The notes below the pieces were generated by a model. That model made no database searches and was not told the DNA's origin. It was given only the letters and a program-made list of their open reading frames with translations. A stretch of 64,000 bases of DNA, taken from assembly GCA_947502635.1 (NCBI GenBank), contig CANNAN010000002.1, positions 1 to 64,000 of the forward strand. Direction: 5' to 3'. The position numbers and the translations under genes are program-made. How positions within the stretch are numbered: the stretch's first letter is position 1; the number at the start of each line of letters is the position of its first letter. The stretch comes from an uncultured Flavobacteriaceae bacterium. Lineage in GTDB: Bacteria; Bacteroidota; Bacteroidia; Flavobacteriales; Flavobacteriaceae. Below, piece after piece: positions 32,631 through 40,928 of the stretch.

Positions 32631-34823
32631 CTATTCGGTTTCTTTTTTACCAATTAAATTAAAGTCCAGATGTTTTTTAACTAAATCTGTGTTTTTAACT
32701 TTTACAACAACTTCGTCACCAAGTTGATACATCATTTTAGTATTTCTGCCAACCAAAGCATATACATCTTGATCAAACGCATAATGGTCGTCTGTCATAT
32801 CGCGTACACTTACCATGCCTTCACATTTGTTAGAAATTATTTCTACATAAATACCCCAATCGGTTACACCAGAAATAACACCTACAAATTGTTCATCTTT
32901 ATGATCTTGCATGAATTTAATTTGCATGTACTTTATAGAATCCCGCTCTGCTTTCGTTGCAAGGTTTTCCATGGCACTGGAATGATTACATTTATCTTCG
33001 TAAGCTTCTTCACTTACAGATTTTCCGCCATCTAAATAATGTTGTAATAAACGGTGCGCCATGACATCTGGATATCTACGGATAGGCGATGTAAAATGGC
33101 TATAATAATCGAAAGCTAACCCATAATGTCCAATATTATGTGTGGTGTATTCGGCTTTACTCATACTTCTAATAGTTAAAGTATCTACTAGATTTTGCTC
33201 TTTTTTACCGTTTACTTCTTTAAGTAAATTATTAAGTGATGCCGATGTTGTTTTTCTATCTTTAAAATTAAGCTTGTAACCAAACTTAGAGACAATACCT
33301 TGTAAATTAGCTAATTTACTATCGTCTGGCTCGTCATGTACTCGATAAATAAAAGTTTTTTTAGGATCTTTTTTACCAATAAATTCAGATACTTTTCGGT
33401 TTGCTAAAAGCATAAACTCTTCAATAAGTTTATTGGCATCTTTACTGGTTTTAAAAAATACGCCTACTGGATTTTTTTCTTCATTTAAATGGAATTTCAC
33501 TTCTACTTTATCAAAAGAAATGGCACCAGAGCTCATACGTTTTCCACGCATAATTTTAGCCAACTCGTCCATTTTTAAAATAGCGTCTGCTAATTTCTGG
33601 TCTGTTTTATATGCTTTTCCTGTAAGAGATACTTCTTTAGGTATTTCGTTTGTTTTCGACTCTATAACAGCTTGGGCTTCTTCGTAAGCATACCGAGCAT
33701 CACTATAGGTTACAGTACGCCCGAACCATTCGTTTTTAATCTCACATTTGTCATTCATTTGAAATACTGCGGAGAAAGTATACTTTTCCTCATGCGGGCG
33801 TAAGGAACATGCTTTGTTTGATAATACTTCGGGAAGCATTGGTACTACACGATCTACTAAATAAATAGAGGTGGCGCGCTCGTAAGCTTCATCGTCTAAA
33901 ACAGTATCTTCTTGTAAATAATGTGATACATCTGCAATATGAATTCCTATTTCATATAAGCCATTATCTAAGATTTCAAAGGATAATGCATCATCAAAAT
34001 CTTTAGCGTCTTTAGGATCAATTGTAAAGGTTAAATCTTTACGCATATCTCTACGCTTGGAAATTTCTTCTTCTGTGATTGAAGTGTCTAATGTATTAGC
34101 AAATGCTTCTACTTCGTGTGGAAATTCGTGTGGTAACCCATATTCTGCTAAAATAGAATGAATTTCTGTATTATGATCGCCAGGTTTACCAAGTACTTGG
34201 ATTACTTTTCCATAAGGGGAATCGGCATTTTCTGGCCAATCTTCAAGTTTCACCAGCACTTTATCGCCGTCTTCAGCCTTAAAGGTTTTATTAATGGGTA
34301 CAAAAATATCTTTATACATTTTTGTACTATCTGCAATTACAAAAGCATAGTTACTGTGTAATTGTATCACACCAACATAGTCACTTTTATCGCGTTTTAT
34401 AATATGGGTTATTTCGCCTTCTAGTTTGCCTCGTTTTCTGCGTTTATATACATAGAACTCTACTTCATCACCATTTAATGCTTTATTAATATTGTTTGAT
34501 GCTATAAAAACATCATCATCAAAAGCATCACAAATAATATAACCAGAGCCTTTAGCCGATAAATCTAAAATACCTGTGTGATATTCTGTATTAATAACAG
34601 CTTTAAATTTTCCTCGTTCTACTTGTATAATTTCTTGTTGAGCTGCAAGTTTTGCTAAGGTTTTTATAATTTGATTTCTACTACTGGCATCATTAACACC
34701 TAGTTTAGCAGCAATTTGTTTGTAGTTGAATGATTGATTTCTATCTTTTTTTAAAATACTTAGAATGGTATTTGTTAAGTTGGAAATTCCTTTTTTTGAT
34801 TTCCCTTTTTTCTTTCTTGTCAT
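32631..34823 (-). CDS. rnr: ribonuclease R
   Basis: Processive 3'-5' exoribonuclease that degrades structured RNA and takes part in RNA quality control. Domain order: N-terminal winged helix (about 10-70), cold-shock domains (about 75-220), the RNB catalytic domain (about 245-570) with TIDPKDAKDFDDALSF supplying the metal-binding Asp residues, the HYGLAFDYYSHFTSPIRRYPD motif region near the end of RNB, and an S1 domain (about 640-722). Full length at 730 aa; the very end is short of the Lys-rich tail seen in E. coli. Confidence 0.97.
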   Translation of the reverse strand: MTRKKKGKSKKGISNLTNTILSILKKDRNQSFNYKQIAAKLGVNDASSRNQIIKTLAKLAAQQEIIQVERGKFKAVINTEYHTGILDLSAKGSGYIICDAFDDDVFIASNNINKALNGDEVEFYVYKRRKRGKLEGEITHIIKRDKSDYVGVIQLHSNYAFVIADSTKMYKDIFVPINKTFKAEDGDKVLVKLEDWPENADSPYGKVIQVLGKPGDHNTEIHSILAEYGLPHEFPHEVEAFANTLDTSITEEEISKRRDMRKDLTFTIDPKDAKDFDDALSFEILDNGLYEIGIHIADVSHYLQEDTVLDDEAYERATSIYLVDRVVPMLPEVLSNKACSLRPHEEKYTFSAVFQMNDKCEIKNEWFGRTVTYSDARYAYEEAQAVIESKTNEIPKEVSLTGKAYKTDQKLADAILKMDELAKIMRGKRMSSGAISFDKVEVKFHLNEEKNPVGVFFKTSKDANKLIEEFMLLANRKVSEFIGKKDPKKTFIYRVHDEPDDSKLANLQGIVSKFGYKLNFKDRKTTSASLNNLLKEVNGKKEQNLVDTLTIRSMSKAEYTTHNIGHYGLAFDYYSHFTSPIRRYPDVMAHRLLQHYLDGGKSVSEEAYEDKCNHSSAMENLATKAERDSIKYMQIKFMQDHKDEQFVGVISGVTDWGIYVEIISNKCEGMVSVRDMTDDHYAFDQDVYALVGRNTKMMYQLGDEVVVKVKNTDLVKKHLDFNLIGKKETE

Positions 34824-35106
34824 TTATAATTTAATTCATAGTCGTTTCCTAAAGATATATAGGAATTAGTTATTTTAAACTTAATAAAAGCGAAGTTATT
34901 GGTATTAAGTTTTGTGCAAAGTTACGTTTAAAATTTTTAATCGTATTTTTTCTACGTTATGCTATGAAAAAGAAAAGGTTTCTAAAGAGTTAAAAGAAAG
35001 GTAAATTAAAGGATACAATGATTGTAGAAAAATAGTAGAAAACACAAATTATATAGTTGCGTTAACCACTATCTTTCATTGCTTGAGCAAACCAAACATT
35101 ATTTCT

Positions 35107-36126
35107 TTATTCTTTCACAAACTTAAAAGCGTGTCCTTTTTCAAACGCTAGAAAATAAGGACCTTTAGATAATTTTTCAATATGAATTTTTTCATTAGTT
35201 GCAATGCTGCCACTATTTATTTTAACCCCTAGCATATTATAGATGGTATAGTTTACTGTTTTAGTTAATCCAGAAATTTGAATAAAATCAAGCGAAGGAT
35301 TTGGGTGTAATTTTATACTAGATGATTCTGTATCCTTGCCTATTGAAAGTGTACCTATGTTGAACTTAGAAATTTTATCTCCTGCATTTTCAGCAAAATA
35401 CAAATCGTTTCCATTCAGGACCATTCCATAAGGATTATTTAGCCCTGTTACAATATCTGTGGGTGTTGGTATAGCCTCGGTAATATTTATTTTAGATATT
35501 TTGGACTCTTCAGCAATAAACATATCATTGCCATTAAATATTATCTCGGCAGGAAAATCTAATCCAGTTATTATGTCTGTTGCTGCAGGCGTAGTTGCAG
35601 TAATGTCTATTTTAGATATTTTATCTCCTTGCGAAAAATATAAATTATTCCCATTAAGTGTCATTCCAAAAGGAAAACTTAATCCAGTTACTACATCTGT
35701 AGCTGTTGGTGTCGCTGCGGTAATATCAGTCTTGGAAATTTTGGTTCCTTGATTGAAGTAAAGCTCATGGCCACTAAGAACTATTCCAGAAGGTCCATTT
35801 AGACCTGTGATAACATCTGTAGCAGTTGGTGCCGCTGCAGTAATGTCTATTTTTGAGATTTTGTTTCTTTCTGTAAAATACAGATCATTTCCATTGAGTA
35901 CCATAGCAAAAGGAGCATTCACTCTGGTTATTACATCTGTTGCTGTTGGAGATGTATCAGTAATGTCTATTTTAGAAATAGCACCTTCTTCTGCAATATA
36001 TAAGTCATTTCCATTAAGCAAAAGTCCAGCAGGACTATCTAAACCAGTTACTACATCAGTAGTTTGTGCTATAAGTTTAATACAGCTTAGAAATAAAACG
36101 GTAGTTAAAAAGTAAATTTGTTTCAT
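35107..36126 (-). CDS. T9SS-secreted beta-propeller protein
   Basis: Signal peptide (about 1-20), then about six repeats of 41 residues each with the pattern GLNNPYGMVLNGNDLYFAE followed by KISKIDIT, forming an NHL-like propeller, and a C-terminal type A T9SS sorting domain (about 268-339: LHPNPSLDFIQISG, IYNMLGVKINSG, LSKGPYFLAF). The DNA repeats with a 123-bp period across 35400-36060. Probably secreted or anchored to the cell surface; the binding partner is unknown. Confidence 0.85.
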   Translation of the reverse strand: MKQIYFLTTVLFLSCIKLIAQTTDVVTGLDSPAGLLLNGNDLYIAEEGAISKIDITDTSPTATDVITRVNAPFAMVLNGNDLYFTERNKISKIDITAAAPTATDVITGLNGPSGIVLSGHELYFNQGTKISKTDITAATPTATDVVTGLSFPFGMTLNGNNLYFSQGDKISKIDITATTPAATDIITGLDFPAEIIFNGNDMFIAEESKISKINITEAIPTPTDIVTGLNNPYGMVLNGNDLYFAENAGDKISKFNIGTLSIGKDTESSSIKLHPNPSLDFIQISGLTKTVNYTIYNMLGVKINSGSIATNEKIHIEKLSKGPYFLAFEKGHAFKFVKE

Positions 36127-36151
36127 AATTTTTTATGGGGTTATATATTTA

Positions 36152-37645
36152 TTATTTAATCATTAATTTTTTAGTGGCTTTACCTTTATCTGTTACAATT
36201 TGTACATAATAAAGTCCTGTAGATAAGCCAGAAGTATCAATCACTTCTTTTGTAGTAGTTTGTATAAATTGACCTATACTATTATAGATAGATATTTTTT
36301 CTAAGATTAAACCTTTGTTTAGTTTAATGGTTGCTTGAAAAGTAGCTGGATTAGGAGATATACGAAACCGAGACAGGACAAAAGAATCTGATGATAATAC
36401 GGTGTTTAAATCGTAAATACGTACATAACCAGAACGATTTCCGTTGGGATTATCATTATTTATAGAGCCAATTGCAATACTGGAACCATCGGAAGATAGA
36501 GACAGGCTATGACCAAATTCATTATTAGCTGCTTCACCATCGATATCTAAACCAATTTGTTTCCAATTATTAGATATATTTTTATACACACGTACATGCC
36601 CCGAATTATAGTTAGGACTACTACTGTCAAGATCATTATTTGGAGCACCAATAGCTACTATAGAACCATTAGAAGAGAGTGATACACTAGAGCCAGAATG
36701 GTCGTGTGCGGCTTCACCATAGATATCAGAGCCAATTTGTTCCCAATCACCAGATTCATATTTGTGAATTTCTACATTACCTGAATTATTAGCATCATGA
36801 TCATTATAAGGAGCACCAATAGCTATGATAGAGCCGTCATAAGAGAGAGAGACGCTCGAACCGAATTCATCATTTTCATTCTGACCATAAATGCCATGCC
36901 CTATCCTTTCCCAATAACCAGAAATATTTTTTCTATAAACCAGTACTCGACCAAAATTTTCGTTAGCTATAAGGTCATTGAGCGGAGACCCAATTGCGAC
37001 AGTAGAACCATCGGGAGAGAGTGATACACTATAACCTGACAGATCTCTAGCTGCCTGTCCATTAAAGAGATCCGTTCTAGTCCAATCGCCTGATACATAC
37101 TCATAAATAGATACTTGGCCCGAATTTGAACCATTTGCATCATGACCAATAGCTCCAACTGCGACTATAGAACCATCGGAAGATATGGATACACTATAGC
37201 CAAATAGGTCATTTTCGGCTACGCCATCAATATTAGAACCTATCTGTATCCAATCATCTAATTCATATTTAAAAATACGCACACGCCCTGAATTATCACT
37301 AATGCCATCGTAATGAATAGCGCCAATAGCAACTATAGAACCGTTAGAAGAAAGAGACACACTGTAGCCGAACTTATCACCTTCTGCTTCACCCTCGATG
37401 TCAGGGCCTATCTGTTCCCACTCGTTAGAAAGGTTCTTTTTATAAATCCTTACATGGCCAGAACGGTCTCCATTATCATTCATATGTTGTAAAGAACTTA
37501 TAGCTGCTGTAGAACCATCTGAAGAAAGAGATATACTATGACCAAATTGATCAGCCGTTCTTTCTCCATTAATGTTATTGCCTATTTGTGTTTGACTTAA
37601 ACTAAATAAAGGGATAAAGAGAATTAATTGTAAAAATTGTTTCAT
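36152..37645 (-). CDS. T9SS-secreted FG-GAP repeat protein
   Basis: Signal peptide (MKQFLQLILFIPLFSLSQ), then seven or so repeats of about 55 residues of the FG-GAP/integrin-alpha-propeller type (DRFGYSVSLSSNGSIVAIGA, then SGRVRIFKYELDDWIQIGS), and a type A sorting domain at about 415-497 (ISPNPATFQATIKLN, SIYNSIGQFIQTT, GLYYVQIVTDKGKATKKLMI). Exported by the type IX system. It lies 25 bp upstream of the propeller gene, so the two are probably co-transcribed. Confidence 0.88.
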   Translation of the reverse strand: MKQFLQLILFIPLFSLSQTQIGNNINGERTADQFGHSISLSSDGSTAAISSLQHMNDNGDRSGHVRIYKKNLSNEWEQIGPDIEGEAEGDKFGYSVSLSSNGSIVAIGAIHYDGISDNSGRVRIFKYELDDWIQIGSNIDGVAENDLFGYSVSISSDGSIVAVGAIGHDANGSNSGQVSIYEYVSGDWTRTDLFNGQAARDLSGYSVSLSPDGSTVAIGSPLNDLIANENFGRVLVYRKNISGYWERIGHGIYGQNENDEFGSSVSLSYDGSIIAIGAPYNDHDANNSGNVEIHKYESGDWEQIGSDIYGEAAHDHSGSSVSLSSNGSIVAIGAPNNDLDSSSPNYNSGHVRVYKNISNNWKQIGLDIDGEAANNEFGHSLSLSSDGSSIAIGSINNDNPNGNRSGYVRIYDLNTVLSSDSFVLSRFRISPNPATFQATIKLNKGLILEKISIYNSIGQFIQTTTKEVIDTSGLSTGLYYVQIVTDKGKATKKLMIK

Positions 37646-37713
37646 ATTTTTTTAAAAATTTGAGTGTTTAAATAGATCTTAAAACAGACCTATGTGAGAT
37701 TAATATGTAAGTG

Positions 37714-38112
37714 TTATTGAATAATTAACTTCTTAGTGGCATTACCCTTATCTGTTACAATTTGGACATAGTAAAGCCCTGTAGATAAACTAGAGGTATT
37801 GATAACTTCTTTTTTGGTAGATTGTATAAACTGACCCACACTATTATAGATAGATATTTTTTCTAAGATTAAACCTTTATTTATATTTAATTTAATGGTT
37901 GCTTGATTTTTAATAGGGTTTGGAGCCATGCTAAATTGAGAAAAGGAGAAAGTATCTGATGATAGCACAGCATTTAGGTCGTAAACGCAAACATGGCCAG
38001 AATCTTTACCGTTTATTCCATAATTGCCTCTAACCCCATTGGGTGACAAGTATACACTATGACCAAAATTAAATAAAGGAATAAAGAAAATTAAGAGTAG
38101 GTTTTTTTTCAT
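37714..38112 (-). CDS. shrunken FG-GAP paralogue with T9SS sorting domain, 132 aa
   Basis: A signal peptide (MKKNLLLIFFIPLFNF) runs directly into the tail of the last FG-GAP repeat (GHVCVYDLNAVLSSDTFSFS) and a complete sorting domain closely matching that of the 497-aa neighbour. All full repeats are gone, so the gene looks like an internal deletion of a duplicate. It could still give a secreted mini-protein. Confidence in function is low. Confidence 0.6.
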   Translation of the reverse strand: MKKNLLLIFFIPLFNFGHSVYLSPNGVRGNYGINGKDSGHVCVYDLNAVLSSDTFSFSQFSMAPNPIKNQATIKLNINKGLILEKISIYNSVGQFIQSTKKEVINTSSLSTGLYYVQIVTDKGNATKKLIIQ

Positions 38113-38255
38113 AATGTTTAAAGGGGTTAAAACGTATAATTAAAAAGGTTTATGTTGTTGTTCAGGAAAATTTGGATAGTTTACACAAAGAATAACTTGT
38201 CCTAATTTTCCCATGCAAAAATCGAATAACTAAATTTGTTTTTCATTGACTTAGA

Positions 38256-38822
38256 TCAAGAACGTTTAATAAGTTTTTTCCTAATTCTACTTACGGTTTC
38301 AGGGCTTACACTTAAATAAGAAGCAATTTCGTACTGTGGGATTTCGTTTATGACTCTTTTATTTGAGTTAAGCAATTTTAAATATCTTTCCTCTGCATTT
38401 AAAAGCCTTAAATCGTCAAGCTTTTGTTGGGTTAAAAGATATAATTGTTCTGTTGCCTTTTTTGCTATTTGCCCAATAGATGGATGTTTGTTAGATAGTT
38501 TTTCAAGTTTTTTTCTATCTATTATATGTATCGTGCAATTTTCAATACAAACAATATCTTTTGTAGATTTCTCTTTTGTTAAATAACTGTAGTAGTCCGA
38601 GACAAATTGATTAGCGAAAATAAAATTATCAATAAGTGCTCTTTCTTTACTTACTGTAATGCATTTTAGAACGCCTTTTTTTACAAATCCAATTTTATTA
38701 CAAACCTGCCCATTCTTTGTAAACAAATCACCTTTTAAGTATTCTTCTGTATGAAATGAAGATGAAAAAATTTGAGCTTCATCCTTTGTAATTTGAAAAG
38801 TATCAATAAGAAAGGTGTTCAT
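38256..38822 (-). CDS. Crp/Fnr-family transcriptional regulator
   Basis: 188 aa: a cyclic-nucleotide-binding-like beta-barrel (about 15-110; FTKNGQVCNKIGFVKKGVLK) and a C-terminal winged helix (about 140-185; YEIASYLSVSPETVSRIRKK). The barrel lacks an obvious cAMP phosphate-binding Arg-Ser motif, as in many Bacteroidota members, so the ligand is unknown. It lies between two remnants of the FG-GAP family, five bases after the N-terminal remnant, and may regulate these secreted proteins; that is inference. Confidence 0.9.
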   Translation of the reverse strand: MNTFLIDTFQITKDEAQIFSSSFHTEEYLKGDLFTKNGQVCNKIGFVKKGVLKCITVSKERALIDNFIFANQFVSDYYSYLTKEKSTKDIVCIENCTIHIIDRKKLEKLSNKHPSIGQIAKKATEQLYLLTQQKLDDLRLLNAEERYLKLLNSNKRVINEIPQYEIASYLSVSPETVSRIRKKLIKRS

Positions 38823-38827
38823 TTTTG

Positions 38828-39013
38828 TTACACTAATTTCTTATTATATAGTGAGCTACTAATAGTCACTTTAGAGCTATTGGAGGAAAGGTAAAGGGAT
38901 GTATTTTTGCCTGATTGATCGTTAACTGTTTCGCCATCAATATCTCCGCCTATTTGTGTTTGACTAATACTAAAAAAAGGGGTTAGTAAAGCTAAAAGTA
39001 AAAATTGTTTCAT
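38828..39013 (-). pseudogene. N-terminal remnant of an FG-GAP/T9SS paralogue
   Basis: The start MKQFLLLALLTPFFSISQTQ is nearly that of the 497-aa protein (MKQFLQLILFIPLFSLSQTQ), followed by half of the first repeat (GGDIDGETVNDQSGKNTSLY) and then an early stop. No repeats or sorting domain follow; the Crp/Fnr gene begins five bases later. Confidence 0.7.
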
Positions 39014-39034
39014 GTCATTCTTTTTCGTTACCAT

Positions 39035-39353
39035 TACTATGGGAACGATTGTAAATAAGAAAACCCTCTTTATTTTTTCAATTTATTTTATTGTTCTGAA
39101 AATCAGCACAATAATGTTTGATGTTTTAAGAATTGGAGCAAAAAAATAGAGGATAGCCAATTTCTAAAATGATAATATTATATTAATACTGAGGTCTATT
39201 TTATTAAACGTGTTTTTGATCGAAATTAGCATTGTTTTAACCTTTTTTAAGGAGGTAATAATCACTAAAATCAATAACAAAAACACTTATTATGAGTAGA
39301 AAAGTTAAAAAAAATAAATTTCCTTTTTTATCATTAAATTATCTTTAGATTTG
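39035..39353 (+). promoter_or_regulatory. gene-free stretch with sigma-gene promoter box
   Basis: No gene is visible in 39035-39373. TAGATTTG at 39346-39353 matches the -7 consensus TAnnTTTG and lies 20 bp before the ECF sigma start; only a T-rich stretch marks the -33 position. The rest is AT-rich without recognised structure. Confidence 0.45.
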
Positions 39354-39373
39354 AACTAAAAATTGAATTATCA

Positions 39374-39886
39374 ATGAGTAAACGACCCAGATCTGTTTGC
39401 GAAGAAAAAGTATATGAATCGATTTTTAATGACCATTCTGAAACTTTACGAAACTTTATATATTATAAATGTGGCGATATAGAACAAGCTGAAGATATTG
39501 TTCAAGAAACGTTTGTGAAACTTTGGCGTAATTGTACAAAAGTCATTTTTGAAAAAGCTAAATCGTATTTATATACAGTAGCAAAAAATATTTTTTTAAA
39601 TGAAGTCGCACATAAAAAAGTAGTATTACAACATCAAGTACATTTGGCATCAGATCGTACTAATATAACTCCCGAATTTTTGCTTGAAGAACAGGAGTTT
39701 ATGATGAAATTAAAAAAAGCAATTGCCGATTTACCTCAAAAACAACGCGAGGTTTTTTTGTTGAGTAGAATAGATAAGAAAAAATATTCTGAGATAGCAG
39801 ATATTGTAGGAATCTCTGTGAAGGCGGTAGAAAAGCGAATAAGTCAGGCTTTAATTATAATGAGAGACCGTATAGGAGATATTTAA
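39374..39886 (+). CDS. ECF-type RNA polymerase sigma factor (FecI-like)
   Basis: 170 aa with sigma region 2 (SETLRNFIYYKCGDIEQAED then IVQETFVKLWRN) and region 4 (LPQKQREVFLLSRIDKKKYS, EIADIVGISVKAVEKRISQA). It should direct transcription of the downstream TonB receptor when released by the FecR-type anti-sigma. The order sigma, anti-sigma, receptor is that of Bacteroidota nutrient-sensing modules. Divergent from the secreted-protein group. Confidence 0.95.
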   Translation: MSKRPRSVCEEKVYESIFNDHSETLRNFIYYKCGDIEQAEDIVQETFVKLWRNCTKVIFEKAKSYLYTVAKNIFLNEVAHKKVVLQHQVHLASDRTNITPEFLLEEQEFMMKLKKAIADLPQKQREVFLLSRIDKKKYSEIADIVGISVKAVEKRISQALIIMRDRIGDI

Positions 39887-39935
39887 AGTAGGGTAAAAAA
39901 AAAGATAATTGTTTTAATAGTAGAAAAGAACTTAA

Positions 39936-40871
39936 ATGATGGATAAAAATTTCTTAGATGATACTTTTTTAGCACGTTGGATTTCAGGAGATCTATCTGC
40001 CAAAGAGCTTGAAGCGTTTAAAAAATCTAGTGACTATCATAAGTTTAATAAAATTAATGAAGGTGTTCAAAAACTAAAAATACCTGCATACAATAAACAA
40101 GAAGCATTTAGTAACCTACAAGAGCGTGTAAAGCAGGAAAAAGATAATAAGAATATTGGAAAGCGAATTACTAGTTGGATGTATAGTACTGCAGCAGTAT
40201 TGATAATTGCTTTTGGAGTATACTACTTCTTAAATTTACAATCCCATTATCAAACAGGTTTTGGAGAGCAATTAACTGTAATGCTTCCAGATAATTCTAA
40301 AGTACAACTTAATGCGAATTCTCAAATAGAGTTTAATTCAAAAAGGTGGGAGACTAACAGAGAAGTGAAACTTGTAGGAGAAGCTTTTTTTGATGTAGAG
40401 AAAGGCGCTTCTTTTAAAGTGCTTACAGGTACAGGTGTTGTTGAGGTTTTAGGAACAGAGTTTAATGTGGTTACGAGGCAAAATTTCTTTGAAGTTCAAT
40501 GCTATCAAGGTCGTGTAAAAGTTAATAACCTTAATATAAAAGACGCAATTACACTAGCAGAAGGAAATGCGTTTAGAATTGTAAATGGTACAGTCGAAAA
40601 ATGGACTTTTCCCGATAGAAAATCGTCATGGCTTCAAGGAGAGAGTTCCTTTACAAATACACCACTATCTCAAGTTATAATAGTTTTTGAAAATCAGTTT
40701 AATGTTACTTTCAATACCACTAAAATAGATGCTAATGAAAAATTTACAGGAGGGTTTACTCATGAAAATTTAAAGTTGGCACTAAAAACAGTTTTTGAGA
40801 CTATGAATATAACATATACCATTAAAGACGAAAACAAAATAATTCTCGTTAATAAAGACTCTAAAAATTAA
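39936..40871 (+). CDS. FecR-family anti-sigma factor
   Basis: 311 aa: cytoplasmic N-terminus (DDTFLARWISGDLSAKELEA), one membrane helix at about 88-104 (STAAVLIIAFGVYYFLN), the FecR domain (about 112-210; LPDNSKVQLNANSQIEFNSK, GEAFFDVEKG, TEFNV), and a C-terminal DUF4974-type domain (about 240-308; NTPLSQVIIVFENQFNV). It relays contact with the receptor's signalling domain to the ECF sigma factor. Confidence 0.94.
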   Translation: MMDKNFLDDTFLARWISGDLSAKELEAFKKSSDYHKFNKINEGVQKLKIPAYNKQEAFSNLQERVKQEKDNKNIGKRITSWMYSTAAVLIIAFGVYYFLNLQSHYQTGFGEQLTVMLPDNSKVQLNANSQIEFNSKRWETNREVKLVGEAFFDVEKGASFKVLTGTGVVEVLGTEFNVVTRQNFFEVQCYQGRVKVNNLNIKDAITLAEGNAFRIVNGTVEKWTFPDRKSSWLQGESSFTNTPLSQVIIVFENQFNVTFNTTKIDANEKFTGGFTHENLKLALKTVFETMNITYTIKDENKIILVNKDSKN

Positions 40872-40928
40872 GATTGAAGATATACTAAAGGTAGATTTTT
40901 AATCTAATAATATAGTTAGTTAGTCGTA

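Noticed and set aside
35400-36060. A CRISPR-like or satellite array with 123-bp period
   Set aside because: The period is 41 codons and follows the propeller repeats of the encoded protein.
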